Positions 1-7,821 of a DNA stretch of 64,000 nt are shown one piece after another. The notes beneath the pieces are model-generated. The model ran no database searches. It had not been told where the DNA came from and worked only from the letters and a program-made list of their open reading frames with translations. A program made the position numbers and the translations under genes. Positions within the stretch are counted from its first letter, which is position 1. Every line of letters starts with the position of its first letter. This DNA is from Actinoplanes nipponensis. GTDB taxonomy: Bacteria; Actinomycetota; Actinomycetes; Mycobacteriales; Micromonosporaceae. The stretch spans positions 119,863-183,862 of the forward strand of contig NZ_BOMQ01000011.1 of assembly GCF_016862275.1 (NCBI RefSeq), in the 5' to 3' direction.

Positions 1-2
1 AC

Positions 3-617
3 GACGCGTCCACCGCCGTGGTCCTCACCGCCATGTTCTCCGTCGGCGTGGTGCTGGTGTCGCGCCGTTCGTCGTACACCGCGGACCTGACCTCGTTCCT
101 GTTCGGCCGGATCCTGACCGTGACGCCGCGGCAGCTGGCCGAGACCGCCGTGCTGGCCGCGGTCATCCTGGGGTTGCTGCTCCTCGGCGCGCGGGCCCTG
201 ATCTTCCGGGCGTTCGACCCGGCCGGGGCGGCCGCGGCCGGCTACCGGATCGCCGGGCTGGACCTGTGGCTCAACCTCGTCGTCGCGCTCGTGGTCGTCG
301 CCGCCGTCCGCGCCGTCGGCACCATCCTGGTCGTGGCGCTGCTGATCGTGCCGGCCGCGGCCGCCCGCATGCTGACCGTACGGCTGACCGTGATGGCGGC
401 CCTGGGCACCGGCCTCATCCTGCTCGCCGGCTACGGCGGCCTGCTGGCCAGCTGGACCGCCTCGGTCGAGCACGGCATCTCGCTGACCTCGGCGTCCGCC
501 GTCGTGCTGCTGCTCGTGCTCGCCTATCTGCTGCTGCTCCCGCTCGGCGCGCTGCGGCGACGCCGCCGGCGGCCGGCCCCGGCCCGAAGGGGATCACCAC
601 ATGAACTGGTGGGATGA
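3..617 (+). CDS. Metal-ion ABC transporter permease (ABC-3 family), 5'-truncated by window edge
   Basis: C-terminal ~204 residues of an ABC-3 family (ZnuB/MntB/TroC type) inner-membrane permease; the reading frame is open from base 3, so the true start lies before the window. Visible are several hydrophobic helices, a family-typical LTVTPRQL loop, an FDPAGAAAAGYR segment and a small-residue helix around VAALLIVPAAAARML. The arginine-rich tail runs 17 bases into the next permease gene. A second, paralogous permease follows directly, so the system resembles Tro/Mnt transporters with two different membrane subunits. The substrate (Zn, Mn or Fe) cannot be read from this fragment; the ATPase and binding protein presumably lie upstream. 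Confidence 0.88.
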   Translation, partial: DASTAVVLTAMFSVGVVLVSRRSSYTADLTSFLFGRILTVTPRQLAETAVLAAVILGLLLLGARALIFRAFDPAGAAAAGYRIAGLDLWLNLVVALVVVAAVRAVGTILVVALLIVPAAAARMLTVRLTVMAALGTGLILLAGYGGLLASWTASVEHGISLTSASAVVLLLVLAYLLLLPLGALRRRRRRPAPARRGSPHELVG

Positions 618-1440
618 CGCGCTGCACCGGGCCACGGCCGAGGTGGTCCTGGTCGGCGCGCTCGCCGGGCTCATCGGGGTGCAGGTCGTGCTGCGCCGGC
701 TGTCGTTCTTCACCATGGCGCTGACCCACGCCACGTTCCCCGGGGTGGTCGCCGCGGCCATCATCGGCGTCAACATCTACCTCGGCGGCGTGGCGGCGGG
801 CGCGATCATCGCGCTCGGCGTGGCCGCGCTCGGCCGCCGCGCGGGCCAGAACGCGGCCGCGGCGACGGGCGTCATGATCGCCGGGGGGTTCGCCCTCGGC
901 GCCGGGCTGGTGGCCACCCAGAGCGGCTTCAGCCGGGACCTGTCGTCGTTCCTGGTCGGCTCGATCCTCACGGTCAGCCCCCGGGACCTGCTCGTCACCG
1001 CGGTCGCGCTGGTCGTCGTCGCGGCGATCCTGCTGGCCGGCGCCCGCCCGCTGCTCCACACCGGCTTCGACCCGGCCGGCGCGCGGGCGGCCGGCTTCGC
1101 CGCCGGCCGGTGGGACATCGTCCTGCTGCTCACCATCGAGGTGGTGGTGGTGACCGTCGTCCCGGCCGTCGGCACGATCCTCGCCCTGGCCCTGGTGGTG
1201 GCCCCCGCCGCGGCGGCCCGCCTGTGGTCCGCCCGGCTGAGCGTCATCACCGCGCTGGCGGTCACGTTCGGCGTCCTCAGCGGCCTCGGCGGGCTGTACG
1301 CGTCGAGCCGCTGGAACGTCGCGGCCGGCGCGAGCATCACCCTGACCGCCACCGCCATCCTGGCCCTGTCCACGGTGCTGTCCCGAGTGGTCCGAGGCCG
1401 GGGCCCGGCGTCGCTCGGCTCGCCCGCGGCGCCGGCGTGA
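601..1440 (+). CDS. Metal-ion ABC transporter permease, second subunit (ABC-3 family)
   Basis: 279-residue integral membrane protein with about eight hydrophobic segments, complete for the ABC-3 family. It shares local motifs with the preceding permease (LTVSPRDL, FDPAGARAAGF, ALVVAPAAAARL), showing the two are paralogues that probably form a heterodimeric channel for a divalent metal. The ATG at 601 is preceded by an AAGGGG ribosome-binding site and lies inside the 3' end of the upstream gene, so translation is likely coupled. Its TGA overlaps the GTG of the following ArsR regulator, placing the regulator in the same operon. Metal identity is not determined by the sequence. Confidence 0.9.
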   Translation: MNWWDDALHRATAEVVLVGALAGLIGVQVVLRRLSFFTMALTHATFPGVVAAAIIGVNIYLGGVAAGAIIALGVAALGRRAGQNAAAATGVMIAGGFALGAGLVATQSGFSRDLSSFLVGSILTVSPRDLLVTAVALVVVAAILLAGARPLLHTGFDPAGARAAGFAAGRWDIVLLLTIEVVVVTVVPAVGTILALALVVAPAAAARLWSARLSVITALAVTFGVLSGLGGLYASSRWNVAAGASITLTATAILALSTVLSRVVRGRGPASLGSPAAPA

Positions 1441-1684
1441 ACGGCGACCCGGGGCCGCGGACCGGGCCGGCCCTGGACCGTGCGGTGGTCGTGCTGCGCA
1501 GCATGGGCTACCAGCACCGGCTGCACGTCCTGCTGATGCTGCGGGACGGCGAGAAGTCACCCACCGACCTGGCCGAGGTGATCCCGGCGGACGCCACGTC
1601 CATCGCGCACCATCTGCGGTTCCTCCGGGACGCCGGGCTGATCCGGCGGGAGCGCCGCACCGTGCGCTACGCCCTGAGCTTGTC
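1437..1684 (+). pseudogene. ArsR-family metalloregulator, 3' end lost to IS insertion
   Basis: Starts with GTG overlapping the permease stop (GTGA). About 81 residues of an ArsR/SmtB winged-helix repressor are intact: helix-turn-helix with ADATSIAHHLRFLRDAGLI recognition region and wing RRERRTVRYALS. Immediately after the wing the sequence changes to that of an insertion sequence at about 1682-1690. The frame stays open to 2039 across the element, so a chimeric protein could be made, but the last 20-30 residues, including the usual C-terminal dimerisation helix, are replaced. The regulator presumably controlled the metal transporter upstream; its disruption could deregulate metal uptake. Exact break point is inferred from loss of family similarity. 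Confidence 0.8.
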
Positions 1685-3188
1685 GTTTAACCAGATCGGC
1701 GGGGCTTGGTGCCCTTCTTGGGTGGGTCGGTCGCTGGTGGGCCTGGCCGGTTACCAGGATGAGTCCCACGTCGTGGCGGGCCGCGGTCTGCCGGTTGCGG
1801 GAGCCGGGCGGCCGTCCGGGGCCGGGCCGACCGGGTTTAGGCGCATGCGCTGGCGAGGGGTTGGCTGCGCGGAGGTTCCGAAACCCCCGCCGTACCCGGG
1901 CCGGGGTAAGCCGTTCCGGCGCCATGGGACGTTCCCAGGCCCGGCGCAGGTCCTGGGCGAGCGGCCGGGCCAGACGCAGCTGAGTATGCGCGGCCAGGAC
2001 GAGCCAAGTCCACCGGTCGGCGGCGGCGGGTTCGCGTAGATGCGGTGTGGTCCAGCCGAGGGTCTGTTTGAGTAGCCGGAAGGTGTGCTCGATGTCGAAG
2101 CGGCGCAGGAAGGCCTGCCAGCAGCGATCCACGTCCGCGGCGGTGGCGTCGACCTTGGACCACCACAGCCAGAGCGGCTTCGGCTCGCCTCGGCTGGGCA
2201 GGTGGTCGACGTTGAGCCGAATGACCGGGCCCTCGATGATCAGCAGCGGCTGGTCGTGGTCGACCCAGGCCGCGCGGCGGGTCAGCCGAGGGTGCAGTCG
2301 ATCCCAGGCCTGCGCCCGGACCTGCCCGTAAAGGCGGGTGTTGGTGTGCGTGACGGCGTGCTCAATGTCCCATGTAGCGGGGTCACCGAAGACGAACTCG
2401 CCGCCGTGCTTGGCTGGCCGGCCACCCAGTGGCTGATAGACGCGTGGCGGCGTCGGGCGGCGCAGCACCCGGTCGGAGCGCATCCGGCCGAGGATCTCGA
2501 TCGGTAGGTCCCGTAGCATCCAGGCGATGCGCGGTGCTTCGTAGCCGGCGTCGAGCACGATGAGGACGTCTCGGTCCCCGGGCTTCCACTGCCCGGCAGC
2601 GGTCGTCCCGTCAACGAGCTGGCGGACCTGCGCGCACGTGATCGTGGTGACGTCCGCGCCGGGCGGCAGTCGGACCGCGTCCAGCAGCGCCGTCCAGGAG
2701 GTCCCGCCGGTCTCCAGGGCGGCGATGATCGAGTACGGCCAGCCCGGGATCATCCGGTGTTCGTCCTCGCCCCGGCCGTAGGTGTGGCAGAACGAGCGCT
2801 GCGGACTGCAGTCACCGTCCGGGCGCAGCCACGGCGAGACATCCACCGCCAGGACCAGGCGGCCGTCCGCCGCCCGCGGCAACGGCAACCCGGCCAAGCG
2901 CCGCCGCAGCGACTCGACGTCGATACGGCCGTGGTTGAGCGCGTCGTACATGGCGCCGTGGCCCCGCCGATGCTCCGGTGCCAGCGACAAGCCGACCAGC
3001 GTCTTGACCGGCCCGTCAGTGCACAACAGGGCGTCCGCCAGTTCGAACAAGGCATCCGCCCGCCTGGTCATGCACTGGTAGAGCTGCTCACGGAACCCCG
3101 CCGACACATCGATCGCTTCCGCCCTGTCCGTCACGACCGCCACAACGATGTTCGATAGGTGCCAGATGCGGCCCACCGTCACCGGCAC
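1557..3188 (-). CDS. DDE transposase (NF041680-like family)
   Basis: About 540 codons. Family hallmarks: N-terminal region with RADALFELADALLC and HRRGHGAMYDALNHGR, then a DDE core: first Asp in VLAVDVSPW, second Asp in DVLIVLDAGYE, and the late Glu in FDIEHTFRLLKQTLGW, as in IS4/IS701-like RNase H-fold transposases. The start is uncertain: ATG 3188 is the most upstream, GTG 3134 matches the usual N-terminus better. The C-terminal ~45 codons after about 1690 are antisense to the broken ArsR gene, meaning the frame reads out of the element into host DNA and the native stop may have been lost or lies at the boundary. All catalytic residues are present, so it may still be active. Confidence 0.82.
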   Translation of the reverse strand: MPVTVGRIWHLSNIVVAVVTDRAEAIDVSAGFREQLYQCMTRRADALFELADALLCTDGPVKTLVGLSLAPEHRRGHGAMYDALNHGRIDVESLRRRLAGLPLPRAADGRLVLAVDVSPWLRPDGDCSPQRSFCHTYGRGEDEHRMIPGWPYSIIAALETGGTSWTALLDAVRLPPGADVTTITCAQVRQLVDGTTAAGQWKPGDRDVLIVLDAGYEAPRIAWMLRDLPIEILGRMRSDRVLRRPTPPRVYQPLGGRPAKHGGEFVFGDPATWDIEHAVTHTNTRLYGQVRAQAWDRLHPRLTRRAAWVDHDQPLLIIEGPVIRLNVDHLPSRGEPKPLWLWWSKVDATAADVDRCWQAFLRRFDIEHTFRLLKQTLGWTTPHLREPAAADRWTWLVLAAHTQLRLARPLAQDLRRAWERPMAPERLTPARVRRGFRNLRAANPSPAHAPKPGRPGPGRPPGSRNRQTAARHDVGLILVTGQAHQRPTHPRRAPSPADLVKRQAQGVAHGAALPPDQPGVPEEPQMVRDGRGVRRDHLGQVGG

Positions 3189-3265
3189 CGCCGGTCAGAA
3201 CGAAGGCCGACCCTACGAATGCGCGGATTCACCGAAGAACGGATTGTCTGCGCTGGTTACTCATG
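1682..3265 (-). mobile_element. Insertion sequence carrying a DDE transposase
   Basis: The element interrupts the ArsR gene. Its left end lies near 1682-1695 (TTAACCAG motif); its right end is estimated between the transposase start and about 3265, where TAACCAG recurs in inverted orientation at 3254-3260. I could not find longer convincing terminal inverted repeats or a target-site duplication, so the ends are approximate. It contains a single large transposase gene on the minus strand. Confidence 0.7.
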
Positions 3266-3276
3266 ACCCCAACACT

Positions 3277-3774
3277 TCATGAACGCGTCTCCGTGAACCA
3301 CGCGTCATGGGCAGCTTGCATGCCGTCGTCTGACGGCCCGGTCAACTGAAAGAGCTTCCACGCGTACCCGTACGGGTCCTCAAGCTCGGCGTATCTCTCG
3401 CCCCACGGTGCGTCCGTCGGAGCGGAAGTGATGATGCACCCGGCGACCCGGCACTGACGCGCCGTCTCGTCAACATTGTCGACCTCGAGTCCGATGACAA
3501 CGCCAAGCCCCCGTGGGCCGGCCTTCGTTTGCCGTTCCCGTGGGCTGTCCGGGAACGGCATTCCTACCAGTGCGTCGACCAGCAACTGCAGCGGTCCCCG
3601 GCGCAGGATCGCCATCACGACACCGCCATCGGCACCCGGAACGGTCCCCACCGGGACGAAACCGAGGGTTTCATACAACATCGCGGCGGCGGTCACGTCA
3701 TTGACTCGTAGCCCCACACGCACCGGCGGCTCACTGCTCACAGTCGCGACGGTACACGGCGTACAAGAGCGCAT
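3277..3774 (-). CDS. VOC-family (glyoxalase/bleomycin resistance-like) protein
   Basis: 165 residues with the beta-alpha-beta-beta-beta module of vicinal oxygen chelate proteins: VRVGLRVNDVTAAAMLYETLGF at the N-terminus (after a short extension), GLEVDNVDETARQCRVAGC and the typical end ERYAELEDPYGYAWKLFQ. The family comprises metal-dependent lyases, dioxygenases and drug-binding proteins; the substrate cannot be assigned. ATG at 3774 has a GAGGGG ribosome-binding site 7 bases upstream. It sits between two transposase relics in an accessory island with lower GC than the flanks. Confidence 0.8.
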   Translation of the reverse strand: MRSCTPCTVATVSSEPPVRVGLRVNDVTAAAMLYETLGFVPVGTVPGADGGVVMAILRRGPLQLLVDALVGMPFPDSPRERQTKAGPRGLGVVIGLEVDNVDETARQCRVAGCIITSAPTDAPWGERYAELEDPYGYAWKLFQLTGPSDDGMQAAHDAWFTETRS

Positions 3775-3790
3775 TTGGCACCCCTCTATG

Positions 3791-4250
3791 TCAGGAGGCC
3801 GCCGGCAGTGGTGTTCTGGGCTGGGGTTCGGCGGGTCCGGGAAGTGACTTCTCCGAAGTGCCGATCTTGGGGTTCGGGTCGGCCGCGCTGGATTGCAGAG
3901 TCGCCCCCACGTGTCCTCCCGGGCTCGTCCTGACGGCTTTGGCGTCGGCGGTCATGCGCCGGTAGACGATGTCGGACAGGCGTCGTTTCAGAGCGCGTAT
4001 GGCTTCCATCGGGGTCTTGCCGGCGGCGAGTTTGCGCCGGTAGTAGCGGCGGCCTTCGGTGTCGCGGCGCAGCTGGACGACGGCCATGATGTGCAGGACT
4101 CGGTTGATGCGCCGGTTCCCGGCCCGCGACAGCCGGTGGCGGTTCTGATCACCCGAAGACGCGTCGATGGGTGCGGTGCCGTTCCAGGAGGCGAAGTGTG
4201 CGCGGCTGGTGAAGCGGGTGATGTCACCGACGTCGCGGGCACGGATCAGT
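3791..4250 (-). pseudogene. IS110/IS116/IS902-family transposase, C-terminal remnant
   Basis: About 150 codons resembling the Transposase_20 C-terminal domain of IS110-type enzymes: VGDITRFTSRAHFASWNG, then APIDASSGDQNRHRLSRAGN and RRINRVLHIMAV. The N-terminal DEDD catalytic domain is missing: upstream of about 4245 the frame continues only as antisense of the DUF2716 gene. It is therefore a truncated, presumably inactive copy, and marks a second transposition event in the island. Confidence 0.8.
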
Positions 4251-4839
4251 TCTTGCGCTTCACAGGCAGCCACAGGGCGAACTCCGGAACGAGCACCTCG
4301 GTCAGGTCGCGGCCGAACACACAGATCGTCTGCTCCCAAGGATGGCCGAACGTTCCCTGTTCAAGATCCTGCGTGATGAAGGCGTGGTAGTCGCCGTTGG
4401 GAAAGGCCGAGACCCGCCACGACTGACCTTCGACGGCTTGCCGATGAGGCCAGAACCAGTACGACGTGTGCTGCCAATCGAGAGCGACCAGAGGAAGGTC
4501 AGCCGAGAAGACGGCAGTCATGGCGGAAAGAACCTGTTCGTTCAGCGCGTCCTCATCGGCGGAGAAGCTGCCGGCACGCTCGAAGACAGAACTGAGATCA
4601 AACGTCACCGAACCAGCCGGCTCCTTGATCGCAGGCCATTTGGAGGGGTCCATCCCCGGACGAAAGTGGAAGCGGTCATCGAACGGAGTCCAGAACTGCT
4701 CGTAGTTCCGGATCTGCTGCCACGCATCGTTGTCCCACCCCGGCCCGTTCACGAGACAGATCTTCGCACCCTGGTCCGCTTCGATCAGCTGCGATACCCC
4801 GGCTACTGCAACCGGCTCGCCGCTCGCACCCGAACTCAC
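4246..4839 (-). CDS. DUF2716 family protein
   Basis: 197 residues resembling DUF2716: DDRFHFRPGMDPSKWPAIKE, then VTFDLS, FPNGDYHAFITQDLEQGTFG, HPWEQTICVFG and the end LWLPVKRKN. The function of the family is unknown; it is common in actinomycete accessory regions. GTG 4839 is used as start, but an internal start is possible because the first ~40 residues are less typical. Its stop codon lies directly at the junction with the IS110 remnant. No signal peptide or membrane segment is seen, so it should be cytoplasmic. Confidence 0.72.
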   Translation of the reverse strand: MSSGASGEPVAVAGVSQLIEADQGAKICLVNGPGWDNDAWQQIRNYEQFWTPFDDRFHFRPGMDPSKWPAIKEPAGSVTFDLSSVFERAGSFSADEDALNEQVLSAMTAVFSADLPLVALDWQHTSYWFWPHRQAVEGQSWRVSAFPNGDYHAFITQDLEQGTFGHPWEQTICVFGRDLTEVLVPEFALWLPVKRKN

Positions 4840-5093
4840 GACATCTCAATACGCGATGCCGTCAGTATCTCCGCAGTTGATGCGACTGGTCGCCTGTGGA
4901 GTGTGTCCCTGGCGTTCGGATCGCTGTCACGGTGACGGCGATCCGAACGCTCACGGCGTGGTTGTGCCCGCGCGCCCCTCGGCGTGACCGGGTGCAACCT
5001 CTAAGTCGGATCTTGACAATTTTGGACATGTTTGGCGCTTTCTCGGGTGTTCAATACAGAAAAGTCGTTCCTTTGTTTTGAAGCGGGGCTGCT
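4840..5093 (+). promoter_or_regulatory. AT-richer intergenic region upstream of the 735-residue secreted protein
   Basis: 254 bases between divergent genes. A perfect TTGACA hexamer at 5013-5018 lies in a locally AT-rich stretch (about 5010-5080). No convincing TANNNT hexamer at 16-18 bases was found, so the promoter call is tentative. Confidence 0.35.
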
Positions 5094-7301
5094 GTGAGGC
5101 GTTCACCAGGGAGTCCGGATCGTGTGGTGCTGGCAGGGGCGGTAGCGGTAGCGCTGCTGCTGGCCAGTTTCGTGCAGCCGGTGCGGGCTGATCGCGACCA
5201 CGGCGGATACGGTGACGCTGCCTTGTTGCCCCAGCCTGGGCCGATGCCTGCCGCTCCGGCGTTGTTCGCCGAGGCGCATGAGCGCGCCGCCGGCATTCTG
5301 CGCGCGGTGCATGACCCGTCCACGGCGTTGCCGGCGCTGGTCGAGGTGCTGCGAGAGGCCGGGGTGACGGTGGTGTCCGGGCCTCGGGGCCAGGCGGTCA
5401 TTGTGGGCAGGGCCGACCCGCGGCGGATGTACCTGCAAGCCGGCCAGGTGCTGGCCTTGAGCCGTGCCGTGTCCGCCGATCAGCGGGTTCCGCTGTCGTG
5501 GCTGACGACGATGTTCGCCAAGGGCACTACCCCGCACGCCCAGGCAGTGGTCAGCGAATTCGATCTCCGTTCCTACCTGGCCAAGGCCCTGGAAATGCCG
5601 ACCGGCGGGGCGGAGATGATGTGGAAGGCGCTGATCCTGGGCGAAGAGCCGCTCGGATCGGACCTGCAGGCCACGCTGCGCGGGGCGCTACCCGATACGC
5701 ACCTCTCCAGCCTGCAGCTGCTCCTGCTCACGCTGCGGCTGCGGGCCGACGCCATGCAGACCGCTGTCGCACTGCAGCGCGAGAACACCCGAACCGCCCC
5801 AGCCCCTACGGCCTCGGCACGGGCTGGGATCCCTTGCGCGTTGGACAGCATTCCGGACTTCGTCATGGATGCCATCGCCACCGCGACCGGCGCGTTCGCC
5901 GAACACGTACTCGAGAAACTGAAGCTGGGAAAGCTGGCCAAGATCTCGGCTGCGCTCGGTTGGGTCGGCACCGCATCCACACTGATCAACTACGCGCTGC
6001 TGTTCGTCGCCCTGGAGATCCAAACCCGGATCACCCCAGATCCGTTGGTTCGTACCAAGTCCACGACCGAGGCCGGCGGCCGCTCCGACATCGTCACCAT
6101 GGTGCGGACCCGCGACGTGTCGGGCACACCCTGGCTGCGCTGCGCGCTGCGCTGGCTCGCCGTCCTCGGGGTCAGCGCCGACGCACCCGCCGAGGGCGGC
6201 CCGCTACCGCACGCCCCGGTCGACTGGAAACTGCTCGACACCCGCCACGCCCAGGTGAAGCCCGGGTTCAACCGCGACATCACCGACGAGTCCGGAACCG
6301 CCAAGGGGATCATCATCGGCCGGGTGCAGGAACGCGACATGTCCCGCGCCAAGTTCAAGGTCGAACGACACATGATTCTCCAGACGACGGTCGACGCCGT
6401 CGCCGCGCGAGAAATCTGGGAGACCGTCGGGCACTACTCGGTCGTCCTGATCCAGAGCGCCCTCGCCGCGTTCGGCAGCATCCCCGACGCTGTCGAAGCA
6501 TCCATCAAAGTCCTCGCCGAACTGGCGTCGAAGAACGGCCAGTTCGCCAACTTCACCGGCATCCAGATGACCGACTGGGAAGACCACGCCGTCGTCCACG
6601 TCGACTACGAAGCCCGCGTCGTCCATACCTGGGCGTGCAACCCGTGCTCGGAGATCCAGGGAACGAGCACCAGAACTGAGCGCGCGGACATCACAGCCCG
6701 GGCTCGTATCGACATCCGCTATCCCATGCCCGGCATGACCGAGTCCGGGGCGGACAACCTACGAGGCGTCGACTACACCTATTCCCTTGACGACCGATAC
6801 ACCAAGACGTGGATTGATAGCGACTGTGACTGGGAGACTGGCTGGGCCGAGGGCCACCAGATCGGCACGGAGCCCGGACCGATCCACGCCGACCTCCGGT
6901 TCCCGGTCGACGTGCCCGGCAAGCCGGTCGGCGCTGATCTCACGATCGACACCGGGCTGAATACCTGGAACAACAACCACTTCCAGGAGGTGACGTCCAC
7001 TTCCTACCACACCACGGCGTGGTCACCCTCCGACTGTCAGCATCGTAACGTCCAAACCGTCAAGAACTGGCCGGCGAACCTGGTCGTGGGCATCAGGGAC
7101 ATTCACGATGAGCTGGGCCAGCACGTCCCCGGCGCCCGCTTTCGCGTCCGGACGTGGAAAATGAACCCCAACTGGAAGGTCGGCGAAGAAGGAGTCATCG
7201 CCACCTCGACCATCGACCATCAGATTGACTACGCCCAGACGTCTCGCAGCGGAAGCGACCGCCTTGTAGAGACAATCACGCTGTCCACCGACGCCCGATG
7301 A
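5094..7301 (+). CDS. Large secreted protein of unknown function
   Basis: 735 residues starting at GTG 5094. An N-terminal Sec signal peptide is clear: basic MRR start, hydrophobic LAGAVAVALLLASFV and an Ala-X-Ala-like site at QPVRA (about residue 32). Residues ~60-250 are alpha-helical and leucine-rich; ~265-310 form amphipathic or hydrophobic helices that could insert into a membrane; the C-terminal half (~330-735) is beta-rich with many Trp/Tyr and a WACNPCSE motif that could form a disulphide. I recognise no family and no catalytic signature. It is a single transcription unit within the accessory island. It could be a toxin-like or surface protein, but nothing in the sequence proves this. 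Confidence 0.75.
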   Translation: MRRSPGSPDRVVLAGAVAVALLLASFVQPVRADRDHGGYGDAALLPQPGPMPAAPALFAEAHERAAGILRAVHDPSTALPALVEVLREAGVTVVSGPRGQAVIVGRADPRRMYLQAGQVLALSRAVSADQRVPLSWLTTMFAKGTTPHAQAVVSEFDLRSYLAKALEMPTGGAEMMWKALILGEEPLGSDLQATLRGALPDTHLSSLQLLLLTLRLRADAMQTAVALQRENTRTAPAPTASARAGIPCALDSIPDFVMDAIATATGAFAEHVLEKLKLGKLAKISAALGWVGTASTLINYALLFVALEIQTRITPDPLVRTKSTTEAGGRSDIVTMVRTRDVSGTPWLRCALRWLAVLGVSADAPAEGGPLPHAPVDWKLLDTRHAQVKPGFNRDITDESGTAKGIIIGRVQERDMSRAKFKVERHMILQTTVDAVAAREIWETVGHYSVVLIQSALAAFGSIPDAVEASIKVLAELASKNGQFANFTGIQMTDWEDHAVVHVDYEARVVHTWACNPCSEIQGTSTRTERADITARARIDIRYPMPGMTESGADNLRGVDYTYSLDDRYTKTWIDSDCDWETGWAEGHQIGTEPGPIHADLRFPVDVPGKPVGADLTIDTGLNTWNNNHFQEVTSTSYHTTAWSPSDCQHRNVQTVKNWPANLVVGIRDIHDELGQHVPGARFRVRTWKMNPNWKVGEEGVIATSTIDHQIDYAQTSRSGSDRLVETITLSTDAR

Positions 7302-7821
7302 CCGTGACAACCCAACGGCGTAAGTAGCCGCCTCCCCGTTGCAGAAGGGGCGGGAACGGGCGCTGACGGGGACGGTCATCGCCCATACCTGAGCGAGAAG
7401 CTCCGGCATGGACGGTTCGACAAGGGCAGGCCCTTTACGGTCCCGCTGCCGGCGTCTGACGGCCGCAATCGGCCTTCAGGCTGCCATCAGTGATGGCTCC
7501 TCCTGCACCGACTCCGGACGCCCGACCTGGCGCCCCATCAGCCTCCTCGCCGCGTCCGGCAACCAGCGCCGCTGCCCGGTACGCGGATCGAGGGGCGCTG
7601 CGCCGGCCACCGCGACGCCACCCACCGGCCTCCGCGTCCCCGAGCTGACCGATTCAATTTCGGACGTGCTGCGCTACACCGAGAGATCACCGTGACAACG
7701 CATCGATGACCGTCTCTTGACAGTCCCGCGCGCAGGGAAGAGACTCGTGCGAAACCGGATGTTAACGCAAACATGCCCGCCGGCGTGCTGCCGTCCGCGT
7801 TCCGACCCCCTGGAGGACTCG
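7302..7821. other. 520-base stretch without a supported gene
   Basis: Short open frames here (for example 7408-7695) have atypical composition and no recognisable domains; I do not call them. The stretch marks the right edge of the lower-GC island and carries the regulatory region of the GH30 gene at its 3' end. Confidence 0.5.
7712..7774 (+). promoter_or_regulatory. Candidate operator region upstream of the GH30 gene
   Basis: Contains TTGACA at 7717-7722 inside an inverted repeat GTCTCTT (7712-7718) / AAGAGAC (7738-7744), and an imperfect palindrome with a central CG at 7759-7774 (6 of 8 pairs, outer arms ATGTT/AACAT). The second resembles LacI-family operators and lies 48 bases before the start codon. 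Confidence 0.4.

Noticed and set aside
7408..7695. 95-codon open frame between island and GH30 gene
   Set aside because: No domain, atypical codon use, no ribosome-binding site.
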